Shown: positions 1 through 13,200 of the stretch, piece by piece
Layout of the letters: each line of letters opens with the position of its first letter
How positions within the stretch are numbered: the first letter of the stretch is position 1
Source: Owenia fusiformis
Taxonomy: Eukaryota > Annelida > Polychaeta > Sabellida > Oweniidae
Direction of reading: 5' to 3'
DNA: 64,000 nt
Assembly (NCBI GenBank): GCA_903813345.2
Contig: CAIIXF020000005.1
Coordinates: 494,001 to 558,000 of the forward strand
Translations under genes and position numbers: made by a program
The notes under the pieces: generated by a model
Told to the model about the DNA's origin: nothing
Database searches by the model: none
The model's input: the letters and a program-made list of their open reading frames with translations, nothing else

Positions 1-1247
1 TGTGTGGAGCTTACCATTCCCTTGCCCTCACAGATGATGGCAGGTATTTATGTTTGAAACAATGTATTATATCTGGAGGGAATATACTTATGAACAATCT
101 CTGTGTACAAGTCGTGTGTGGTGCTTACCATTCCCTTGCCCTCATGGATGATGGCAGGTATGTATGTTTGAAACAATGTATTATATCTGGAGTGAATATA
201 CTTATGAACAATCTCTGTGTACAAGTCATGTGTGGTGCTTACCATTCCCTTGCCCTCACAGATGATGGCAGGTATGTATGTTTGAAACAATGTATTATAT
301 CTGGAGGGAATATACTTATGAACAATCTTTGTGTACAAGTCGTGTGTGGTGCTTACCATTCCCTTGCCCTCATGGATGATGGCAGGTATGTATGTTTGAA
401 ACAATGTATTATATCTGGAGTGAATATACTTATGAACAATCTCTGTGTACAAGTCGTGTGTGGTGCTTACCATTCCCTTGCCCTCACAGATGATGGCAGG
501 TATTTATGTTTGAACCAATGTATTATATCTGGAGTGAATATACTTATGAACAATCTCTGTGTACAAGTCGTGTGTGGTGCTTACCATTCCCTTGCCCTCA
601 CAGATGATGGCAGGTATGTATGTTTGAAACAATGTATTATATCTGGAGGGAATATACTTATGAACAATCTCTGTGTACAAGTCGTGTGTGGTGCTTACCA
701 TTCCCTTGCCCTCACAGATGATGGCAGGTATGTATGTTTGAACCAATGTATTATATCTGGAGGGAATATACTTATGAACAATCTTTGTGTACAAGTTGTG
801 TGTGGTGCTTACCATTCCCTTGCCCTCACAGATGATGGCAGGTATGTATGTTTGAAACAATGTATTATATCTGGAGTGAATATACTTATGAACAATCTCT
901 GTGTACAAGTCGTGTGTGGTGCTTACCATTCCCTTGCCCTCACAGATGATGGCAGGTATGTATGTTTGAACCAATGTATTATATCTGGAGTGAATATACT
1001 TATGAACAATCTCTGTGTACAAGTCGTGTGTGGTGCTTACCATTCCCTTGCCCTCACAGATGATTGCAGGTATGTATGTTTGAACCAATGTATTATATCT
1101 GGAGGGAATATACTTATGAACAATCTCTGTGTACAAGTTGTGTGTGGAGCTTACCATTCCCTTGCCCTCACAGATGATGGCAGGTATGTATGTTTGAACC
1201 AATGTATTATATCTGGGGTGAATATACTTATGAACTATTACTTATGA
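1..1247 (+). repeat. 114-bp tandem array duplicating an RCC1 exon end and its splice donor
   Basis: About ten and a half units of exactly 114 bp (positions 1 and 1141 are in register). Each unit carries the exon end coding [14 protein letters not shown] followed by the donor GGCAG|GTATGT, then intron-like sequence. Because 114 is divisible by 3 and the unit has no stop in that frame, the array reads open to 1247 in the same frame as the real exon. The first and last copies share TGTGTGGAGC while inner copies have TGTGTGGTGC, so the inner units probably expanded from one variant. Any copy's donor joins in frame to the exon at 1619. Confidence 0.9.
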
Positions 1248-4200
1248 AGTATTATATCTGGAGTAAATATTCCAATTTTGTTTTAAGAATTATTCGTAGT
1301 TAAGTTTATTTTTGTTTACAAATAATTACAGTAAAGCACTTTCTCTCAGAATGTATTATCTCCCATTGACATTAAAGAAACCTTGAAATGTGAATACTCG
1401 CTGATCTAAACACTTTTCGCTGGTCCTCGTGGTATTCAAATTGTTTTACTATACATTGTAAATGTCCACTTTAAATGGATTGCACTACTGCAAAACATAA
1501 TCACAAAATGATCAGAATTGTTGTGAAAAAACATAAAAACGTAAAATTCTGTTAATCTCTCTGACAGTTTACGCCTGAAAAATACTAATAAACCATTTTA
1601 TATCATTACATTTTGTAGTGTGTATAGTTGGGGCTGGGGGATATATGGCCAACTGGGTCATGGGAATGCTGAAGATGCCCACAGACCCCTTGTAGTGAAA
1701 GCATTGCAACATTTAGATATCACCACACTAGCAGCAGGCTACAGCCACAGCTTGGCGCTTACAGCTAAGGTAAGGGGTCTTTCAGGCACATGTTCACTGG
1801 TCTGTATCAAGCAAATTTAACGGCCATAACTTTGCATCTAAGATGGCGAGGATGGTAATTGTTGGTTTCAATATTTTAAGATTTCATTGAAGTAAACTAC
1901 ATGTACTTCCAATTGAAGTAATGCTTTGATATTTGAACCAAATCAGGCTTAATAACATTGGAACTATGGAATATGATAATTTATTCATATATTGTGGGTG
2001 GGCGCCACAGATTAACGATATCTTCCACCACTTAAAGGGAAGGCAAGTGGAAATGTATGATACTGTAACGGTCATGTTAGCTTTCAATATGCGGTGAATG
2101 GAATCTAAGCTATCCATTGTAAACTCTCATAACGTTACCTCATCACCGCATATCAGTTATCTTGTCATCTGTAAAACCAAAATCCCAGTTACCTTCCCTA
2201 ATAAGCGGTGGTGGAAGATATCATTGAACTGGTGCCTAATCCTATGCATGGAATATGAACAAATGATCATACTCCAGAGTTTCCATGTCATATAAGCCTA
2301 ATATAGTTCAAATATCAAAGCATTACATCACTATAAAGTGGGTTAATTTGATGAAAATTAAAAATATAGAGATTGACACTTACCATCCACCATCTTAGAT
2401 GTGAAGGTTACAGCCATTATCTTCGCTTGATACTGACCAATGATAACATTTACAGAGCTTGCATCTTGATTCATTTGAAACACATCATGATTTGGAACAA
2501 CCTATTTTTATTCTTGTCATATTTTTTAGTAAAAACTACAAAAATAATTTCCAAATTCTGCGAGCAGTTCTGCTAAATTGTTTGTTCTTATTATTACTCT
2601 AGTATTCATCATACTACAAACTACAATATGTAAGTATATCACTGTTATGTCAAATTGTAGTTTATGAGATTATTCTAGGCTTGAAAATTACATAACATTA
2701 ACAATATCAACTAAAAAGCTGGGGCTATAGTGCCTCAATCCCTAAACTAAAACAATACGATACAATACAGAATAATGCTTATTTTAACTGTTATAACACT
2801 TTCCTAGCATTTTCCCCAAGCATTTTTCCCTAACATTTGTTGGTATCCTCTCAAAACATTGATAGTGTCAGATGAACTTTTTCAAAAGTTAGATCACTTG
2901 ACCTTTTCCATTAAGTACAGGTATTATATGCTGTATACAATAAGGAAATACCCTAAGGTTATACATATTTGTCTAGAACACATTTTTCTATTTTTTTAAT
3001 GCTTCGTACCATTTAACACAATTTTAATTTAGAAGACAATTTTTGCAATTGAAACTGATGAAATTTTAGACATATGTAAATTCATATATCAAAATATTAA
3101 TAATGACATACTTAAGCTAACATATTGAAGAACATTTCATTTTATCGGTTTCCACACAAGTACAAACATGTATTATAATTGTGTAAATATACAGTATAAA
3201 ACATATTTGATAACCCCTAAGGAATATTTATATTTTGAATCTAGAAAAATGCATGTATTCAGCCAGGGCATGTTGAGGGTAAACGGACCTTTGCCATGTT
3301 AAAAATTGACCCATATAACTATAAATTGGGCCATGGTGCATTTGTTGCATCATCTATTGAACATATTGCTGTATATTGGCTAATTCATATAAGAAGTACA
3401 TATTTTAATATCTACAGTAGCCTTAGTAAAGTCTTATCTGAACACCACAACACAACTAGCCAAAAGTATTCATATTGGTAAGTGTTCACATTTCAAGGTA
3501 TTTTAACACCAATGTCTATTACATTGCAAATTCAAAAATGGGACTGAAAAGGTGTTCAGGTTAGAGAGGTGTTCATATACAGGTTTTATTGAACGGAATG
3601 GGTCAGAGTAATGATGGTATTTTAACCTAGAATAATGATGGTATTTTAACCCATAATAGTGATGGTATTTTAACCAAGAATAATGATGGTATTTTAACCC
3701 AGAATAATAATGGTATTTTAACCCAGAATAATGATGGTATTTTAACCTTCAGGGAGAGATTTGGAGCTTTGGCTGTGGTATGTTTGGGCAACTAGGCCTT
3801 GGATCAACAGCCAAGGAGACTCTTCCTCAACAGATTACAGCACTCCCAGAAGCTGTGCGTCTGATATCTACTAAGTACTTCCACAATGTAAGTGTGCTCC
3901 TGGCCATTCAAAGTACTTCCACAATGTAAGTGTTCTCCTGGCCATTCAAAGTACTTCCACAATGTAAGTGTGCTCTTGACCATTCAAAGTACTTCCACAA
4001 TGTAAGTGTGCTCTTGACCATTCAAAGTACTTCCACAATGTAAGTGTGTTCTTGGTCATTCAAAGTACTTCCACAATGTATAAGTGTGCTCTTGGCCATT
4101 CAACGTACTTCCACAATGTAAGTGTGCTCATGGCCATTCAAAGTACTTCCACAATGTAAGCATGCTCTTGGCCATTCAAAGTACTTCAACAATGTAAGTG

Positions 4201-7200
4201 TGCTCTTGACCATTCAAAATACTTCCACAATGTAAGTGTGCTCATGGCCATTCAAAGTACTTCCAAAATGTAAGTGTGCTCTTGGCCATTCAAAGTACTT
4301 CCACAATATAAGTGTGTTCTTGGTCATTCAAAGTACTTCAACAATGTAAGTGTGCTCTTGGCCATTCAAAGTACTTCCAAAATGTAAGTGTGCTCTTGGC
4401 CATTCAAAGTACTTCCACAATGTAAGTGTGCTCTTGGCCATTCAAAGTACTTCAACAATGTAAGTGTGCTCTTGACCATTCAAAGTACTTCCACAATGTA
4501 AGTGTGATCTTGGTCATTCAAAGTACTTCCACAATGTATAAGTGTGCTCTTGGCCATTCAAAGTACTTCCAAAATGTAAGTGTGCTCTTGGCCATTCAAA
4601 GTACTTCCACAATGTAAGTGTCAGTTCTTGGCCATTCAAAGTACTTCAACAATGTAAGTGTGCTCTTGGCCATTCAAAGTACTTCAACAATGTAAGTGTG
4701 CTCTTGGCCATTCAAAGTACTTCCACAATGTAAGTGTACTCTTTGCCATTCAAAGTACTTCAACAATGTAAGTGTGCTCTTGGCCATTCAAAGTACTTCC
4801 ACAATGTAAGCGTGCTCTTGGCCATTCAAAGTACTTCCACAATGTAAGTGTACTCTTTGCCATTAAAAGTACTTCCACAATGTAAGTGTACTCTTGACCA
4901 TGTACATATTTATGACTAATGTTCTCAAAGGCAAAGTACATACATCTAATATATAAAATATTTTATCTAGCTTTGAATATGATATTTTTTGCTTTCTGAT
5001 ACAAACTTCATGAATTTTTCTCCTGCAGTATTTGTCCAAAAGGATATGGTTTGTAATTTGTGGGTTAATTTCCATCATGGATATTTTGTCATGATTAGCA
5101 CAAAATATCTATTAGTATCTATTAGTACTACATATCTCCTGTACTATGTATCATCTATTTGGAAAAGACAAAAAAAACTTACAAGAAAACAATAGCAAGG
5201 AACATTCAAAAGCGCCCGTATCAAATGAAAGACAAACAATATCCCTATGAACTCATAAAAAAATTTATTGAACTTTCATCCTTTTATAAATCCTACCTTA
5301 GAAAATAGAAGACAAGGTTTTGCATGTCCCTGATTAACTGATTAAACATGTGCTATTTACTCTTTTGCTTAGTTGGCTGTTACCATAACAGACAAATTGT
5401 ACAAATGGGGAAGTAATCCTCAGTCATTACGAGCCAGCGCTCAGATGTCACGCCGTGCCAAGAGGAGTGGCCAAAATGTTCCACCATATGAGAGCCATCT
5501 GGTGCCAAAGCTAGTTGACACCAGTGCTGTTATTGACAGAATTGCCCAGGTATGTCAGAGTTGATTAAACAGTCTGATGGTTTATATTGGCGATGCAGAT
5601 TTGGCCTTAAGTCTAACCCTCCCAGGGTTTTCTTAGCTAATGGCTAATAAGCTACGAGAACCTATTCAATGAGGGTTTCCTGTATGTTACCATTTTAGAT
5701 TTTGAAATTTTGATTTATTTAGTTTACACATATTTAGACCCAATATACATACTACGTTGTATGCAAATTTCGGGTATACATAGTAACTGAGTGTCAAGTT
5801 GTCAGGTTCAATAAAACTAATAAATGAACTTAAGTGTCTGATTTCATTAAACAGATTACTATATTGTATTTATAATTACAAATCATTAATTACAAAAATA
5901 GACAAAGTATACTAATACTACACAAAACTGGACGGCTGATGCTGCAAAACGTGCACACTGGATACGTGGAAGGTTACTGGGCTTATGCTGTACGTAGACG
6001 GACGTTATGGTAGATGATACTATACACGTGAACTATCGAGAGTCTAATATCACGTTCACCACGTGAAGATACTGGCTGGACGTGTTGGTAGACTTCTTAC
6101 TCGAGTCGGTTTATATTCACTTCGACGTTACTGGATAAGAGTCTATGAATGTGATAATAGTCACTTGGTTTTATGCTGTACGTAGACAGACGTTATAGTA
6201 GATAATTCATTGCACGTGAATTAACGAGAGTCTAATATCACGTTCACCACGTGAGGATACAGGCTGGACGTGTTGGTAGACATCTTACACTAGTCCAATA
6301 TTACATTGATACAACTCAGACACAGTTTATAGACGCACGAGACGACACAAGGAGACAGTCTGTGCACATACGCAGATACATTTCTCGTTGACAGCTACAT
6401 ACTACACCAAAACTCAGTATGTTTCACTAATGTTGACCACATATTGTACAAAGTCACGTCACGTGTTATGACAAGGTAGATGACATCGACACTACACGTA
6501 CATGTTGACACTAGACTTCACAGGAAAACGCACAACAGATAAATGTGGTTCACAAATGCAAAGGTATTTATATGAGTGGACAGTGAGTGAAATAGTGAAT
6601 GAAATACTAAGGAAATGGAATGATGCCAATTGATTTCTATACTTATGAATACTACCTGTAGAGCTAAGAGTATATTGAATGATAAACTCGCGTTTGACTG
6701 AAACGCTAACCATACTTGACACTGAGTGCAAAAAGCTGGAACAAATACTTGAAATAATCTGATAGGTTAACAGGGATATTGTATAAAATTACTTTTATTT
6801 AGAATAATTTGTATGTATTACAAATATCCGCCTTCAGGTAAGCTGTGGGAGTCAACACAATGCTTTGCTGACGATTGAAGGTGAAGTGTTCACTTGGGGC
6901 AAAAACTTTGATGGTCAGATAGGCAATGGCAACAGACAGGAACAGGTACTTGCATAAATTCTGAGAGATATCAATATATTTACTCATGATATTACTCATT
7001 CTATTCTACTTTTATATTATAAAATAAATATATTTTTCCAATCATCTATTAGTCTGTTTTGCTAAACATAGCTTTCCTTTAATACTTTCAAAGCCCAGAA
7101 TATTTTTTGCTGGAAAAGGTTATCAAGTTCTGATGGTTTGTCCTCGCAGCTCTGCTATTGTCAATGCATTTTAGAACTAAATTATTTATTGTTATTTTTC

Positions 7201-10200
7201 CTCAGAGGGAACCTGCCATGGTTGTCAAGATCAATGACCACAAGGTGGCAGCACTGGACTGTGGAGCAGATTATACCATATGTCTTGATACAAAGGGGAC
7301 AGTGTTTGCTTGGGGGAAGAATGAGTACACTCAGGTTTGTGAGAATCAATCTATTTAGTTTTATAGTTTTATGAATGCAAGTGTTTCGCTCAGTAGGACC
7401 AAGGCATTTTTTCATGAATCTTACCTACAGTAGATGTATTATTCAGCTACACCGTTTAGGAGTATGCATTTTTATATATCCTAAAATTTTATTTAAGGCG
7501 GGTATTGTTGGGCGTAGTTGTGTTTCACAGTACCCTGGGTCAAAGAGGAATACACAAATGATTGATATGGTGGTGCCATCTATTGTAAAAAATCTTCCCA
7601 CTGGAGGTGAACTCCCAGGGTTCATGAGCAGTATTGGATACAGCCAGGAAAATGAACATTGGGTGAGTAGTGAGTCACTTGTTTTCTCTCATATTCATTT
7701 AGATTGCAAGTCTTTGATCATGACTCAACCTTGCTCAGACCAGATCAAGTCACCAGGTTCAGATTATGTGGGTTAAAGATCCTGCCAGAGTGAAGCCAAT
7801 CAGTGGAGAAATTGACTGTCTGTAAGCCAAGATTGATTCCCACAGAACATAGGTTGAGCCCTGGCCCATTCTGGAATATGAAGTTTACTTTTATATTTAA
7901 ATCAATATCTGGAATGATGACACATATTGACCAGATCTGACATATGACATGTATTGTATATGATACATTGTTTCCTCTTTTCAGTGGTCTGATGACTTAT
8001 ACGAATATCACCCCCCAGAGTTGATCCTTCCCAACTTTTCTGCCACATTGGATGTGCCATATGATATCTGCATAGCACCATACATTTATAAGGTACAGTG
8101 TTGCATCTGATATTCATATCCTTTACAAATTCTTATTATTTCTCTTATTTTCATATTTTTTTCCTCGTAATCTCTAATCTTTGTTCATCTCATGATGTTG
8201 CTAGTTCCTGGTGAATACTACCTGGTATTTGTGGTATTGAACAATATTGATTTTAATATCGTGGGATAAAACGCTTATTTACTTGGATGGATTGAATATG
8301 CATTCTCGATCATATTGTCGAAATATCATATTGTCCCTCGGAAAAAAGTCCATATATTAAATCCCTCCAAAGAAACAACATCCTCTATAATTTTCATTCT
8401 TTCCTGAAATTTTTATATTTTCCCCTAGGTTTGCTGTTTCAAATTTTTCATAACTAGAAAATGTACTCTTTCAAAATTTGACTCAATGAGTCCTGTAACA
8501 CATGATTGAAGTATAAATTTGGCAAAGGTTTAGTTTGTGTCCCTCTGCTGGATGCACTGTATCTTCAATAGGAGGGTTTTGTCAAACTTAACAGGGGTAA
8601 TGTTGAGACAGAACTACTCATTAAAAATGAGGACTAAATTTCAGCCATCATATTTGATTAAAAATATCTCATTCATTCTCTACAAAACATGGCTTACGAC
8701 CACTCCTGGATCAGAAATACCATATTGGGCCAAAAATGGCATTAAAAAGATGACATTATCACCCTAATATGAACTCTGCAATTGACAGATGGTCAGTTTG
8801 TATCACATTGCATTTCCAGAAGCTGCCACAGTTTTTCAATTTGAAGAAGGTGCTAGAGTTGTGTGAGTCATTGGAGAACTGGCAAACTGTAGCAGATACA
8901 TACCACATAAAATGTGAATACACTCAGGTAAGGTTTGAAACAAATACTGTACTGTAGGTTTGGAGTAATATGAGAATTTACAATTCATTTTACTGCTGTT
9001 TATTCGTCTGTTTAACAGGATGAATCTTCCTTTTTTTCATACCTAAAAAAGGTATCATATTGTCGTCAGCTTGGCGGGTGTGGTCACGATTCCAGGAAAA
9101 TCACTTGACGAATTTACTTCAAATTTTACACATGTTACATGGTAAAAAGTTCTTGAGGTGATTAACTTTTGGGTGGCCATCTTGCATTCTGGTGGCCATC
9201 TTGGAAGTTTTTCGATAAATTTTGTCATCACGATTCCAGGAAAACTACTTGATGGATTTTCGTTCAAATTTTCACACATATTACAAGATAAGAAGTTCTA
9301 GATCTGATTATATTTTTGGTGGCAATCTTGCATTCTGGTGGCCATCTTGGATGTTTTTCGATAAATCTTGTCATCACGATTCCAGGAAAACCACTTAATG
9401 AATTTTTCACACATTATTCATGGTAAGAAGTTCTAGAGGTGATTAACTTTTTGGTGGCCATTTTACATTCTGGTGGCCATCATCTCTTTAATATTCATCA
9501 ATTTGCGTTTTAAAGGCTTTAAAGTTCAGATTGAAGTCAGCCCACGCAATGAAGTTACACCACTCTGGTGTCTCAACATATATTAATATTCATCAATTTG
9601 CATTTTGTAGGCTCTTAAGTTCAGATTGAAGTCAGCCCACGCAATGAAGTTACACCACTCTGGTGTCTCAACATATATTAATATTCATCAATTTGCATTT
9701 TGCAGGCTCTTAAGTTCAGATTGAAGTCAGCCCATGCAGTGAAAGATAACATGAATGATGGGGACTTCCAGTCAATAGTTGAACAAACAGTGCAATGTTA
9801 CACCACTCTGGTGTCTCAATGTATCCATGGAAACATTGACTCACAGGAGGAAGCAGTGCAATATATTCTAGACGAGGTAATATAATATTTTTTCTCAACA
9901 GTGCAAAATTCTAATTTAACCTATTTTGATCAAAATACATTACATGTAGAGTATATCAATATTTCATCATTTTGACATTTTGCAAACAGATTTTCAGTGG
10001 GGTAGTGTGTAAATTTCAAATTTCCCACATAATGCAGTACCTGGTTGCTGTAATGCTGGGAAGATCATTGCCTATTCATTTTAACTATGAGTCAATATCG
10101 GGAAGAAAAAAAGATTTGTCAAAGTTTGGAATTAATTCAACTAAAAGCTTATTCTTGTTAAATGGTCCCATGATTCAGCTCTTGCATACAAGGAATATTT

Positions 10201-13200
10201 GGAATTGCACTTTATTTGATTTAAAAATGAATCATGGATCTTGTTCATTTTCTCTTTATTAATATTTCTTATTGTGCTCATTGATAGGTGTTGGATTTCT
10301 GGAGCGATAACGATTTACCTGTGAGTTCTCTTGAGAAGATCTTAAGCTCGCATATCAAACTTGTTGCAAATGCTTTTGCAAGGCTGCTGTTTAGGTAAGC
10401 ACAAATACTGTACTAGCATCTCTCATACCAGAGATTTGTTCATATGTTGACAAAAACACATCTGTTCTTGAAAAATATGCTTTTCATAATGTTGACACAT
10501 TCATTGCTGTTCTATGTTGATTTATGAGTTTCTCGACTTAACATACTAGTACATTGCATTTTGGTACTGGGTAGTTAGAGATGAATAAGGGGCGGGGTTG
10601 GGGGCTTATTAGGCGTAGTATTGAGGGGGCATATGATTGAGCATGGAGAATATATGAAAAATAATATAACATATATTTTGCACAACTGTATCATTGTTTA
10701 TTAATAACAAGGTCTATATACAAGATATCAATAAATAGAGTTTAGAAAGCAATGTCATGTTAATAATACCCTTATCATATCAAATAATAATAATAATATA
10801 TCATAAATGTACACCAACCATTGAACAGTAGATCCTATATACATGTAAAGTGAAATGTACAGTATTCAGTAAATGTTCTTTTGAAAGTCTTCAGTAATAT
10901 TCTTTTAAAAGTGTTCAGTAATGTAAAATGCTATTGTAAAAGTGTTAAGTAATATACTTGTAAAGTGTAAGGTAATTTACTTGCAAAAATATTCAACCAG
11001 AGACATGTTTTAAGCATACACTAAGTCCAACAGAAAGATATAGCCTAGGGGAAATGTAAATAGACAGCTCACTAGCTGACTAGTAAATACCCCTATCTAT
11101 CTGAAATAAGCTAGATCCTCTATGAGAATGAGATGAGTTGAAACCTGTCTCCCTAATAAACATTGATCTATTTAAGATACATGTGTTAACCTTAGAGAGG
11201 TATTGTAAGATATAGAGGTTTTGTTTTGAATCATTTTCGTTCAATTCCAAGCAATTGCCATCTTTCTGCAGGTGGTGTTTCAAAATAGAGTTTTTGCTCC
11301 TCTGAGTATTTCTGCTCTGATTGGATGATGTCTCTAAAACTCCAATCCTTCCAATGAAAATTAAATCGTTCCAAGAGTAGAATCTTCTTTTGGTTGTCTG
11401 TAATAATGTCTATTGGAGATTTTCGCTCAAGTGCTTGGTAGTGAACATTCTTCAGAATGAAGACCCCCCTCAAAGCAAACCAACCTCCATACTTAGGATG
11501 GATGCTAACTCCACAGATCTTCTGCTTCTCAGGCCATGGTGGATTATCTATGTCCTTTTTCTGAAAATACATGTATATGCGTGATACATTACAATCATTA
11601 CATGTACATGCGTGACACATTACAATCATTACATGTACATGCATGACACATTACAATCATTACATGTACATGCATGACACATTACAATCATTACATGTAC
11701 ATGCATGACACATTACAATCATTACATGTACATGCATGACACATTACAATCATTACATGTACATACATGACACATTACAATCATTACATGTACATGCATG
11801 ACACATTACAATCATTACATGTACATGCATGACACATTACAATCATTACATGTACATGCATGACACATTACAATCATTACATGTACATGCATGACACATT
11901 ACAATCATTACATGTACATGCATGACACATTACAATCATTACATGTACATGCATGACACATTACAATCATTACATGTACATGCATGACACATTACAATGA
12001 TTACATGTACATGCATGACACATTACAATCATTACATGTACATGCATGACACATTACAATCATTACATGTACATGCATGACACATTACATGTACATGTGG
12101 AGAAAAAACATAAATTCATACATCAAATGGAGTACAGTTAAATTAATCCGTATTTTTGATATTTGTGAATGGACAAAGCAAAAAAACATTAAAAAAAACT
12201 CATACATATTCAAAGCGCATACTGTGCTCAGTCTCATAATTATATGAGCCTCTTTACCTAAGAATTAGTAAGTCTTATATGAGAACAAGTTACAGATTTG
12301 GGACACCCTGTATAAATCTGATAGTTATAAATAGTATAGCATGGGACACCCTATACATGCCTTATAGTTATATGGGACAGCCTTTATTCATACATGTACC
12401 TGATAGTAATATGCAGCTCCTGCAACATGACCTGCCGTCTGCACAAGAATTTTAGGTCTTCGCATGGGTGTCATCTCAAAGTCATGGATACATTCTATTT
12501 CTAAATCAGGAAAATTCTTCTTCACTTCTTCAAAATGATGTGCAACACATTCATCTATGGGGTCTTTTATGCCTGTGCATTGGTCTCTGCATATAAATGG
12601 TTTTAAGGCTTTTTCATACATGGAAGGTGTACTGATTATAAGAATGGCCAGTGTGTCATTCTGGTATCCAAGCTTGAAGACATCCTTGACTTGTTCATTG
12701 TACCAACCAACAAGAAATGGGTGTGTCTCGAAACCCACAGGCGTCAAAATGGAAGATATATTCCGCAAAATATCCTGTGTCAAATAATCCATTATGAAGT
12801 TATTTTGTGTCAAATTTGTAGGATCCTTAAAATATGCCTGAAATTAAATTATAAGATGAAAAATAAAAATATCTGTTCACATTTCCAAGATTTTTACATG
12901 GTACTGTATACATAATAAAGGGGAGCAAAATGCACCCTGGCAAAAATCTTTTGAAAATGTAGCTAATATTGCAGATATCTGTAGCAGATATTGCAAATAT
13001 TTCATCATCATCATTTCCTTAGAAGAGTTGGAGGCTTAGCTCGTAGTGTCCTCTCATCTATAATGAAGTCTGTTTTGACATTCCCTATGGACAGATACCC
13101 CTCTAAGTGCTATAAATCCAAAGGTTGATGAATGTGCTGTTGTTGTATTCTTGGTGACATGGTTAAACCAATAGAAAACCACCCTATACAGACTGTGCTA

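Noticed and set aside
54-1247. 397-codon open frame as an independent repeat protein
   Set aside because: It is the consequence of a stop-free 114-bp unit. The embedded donors and the in-frame join to the exon at 1619 show that the coding part is only the exon end of each unit.
11565-12093. CRISPR-like regular repeats
   Set aside because: Units are contiguous with no unique spacers, and the DNA is from an animal. It is an intronic minisatellite.
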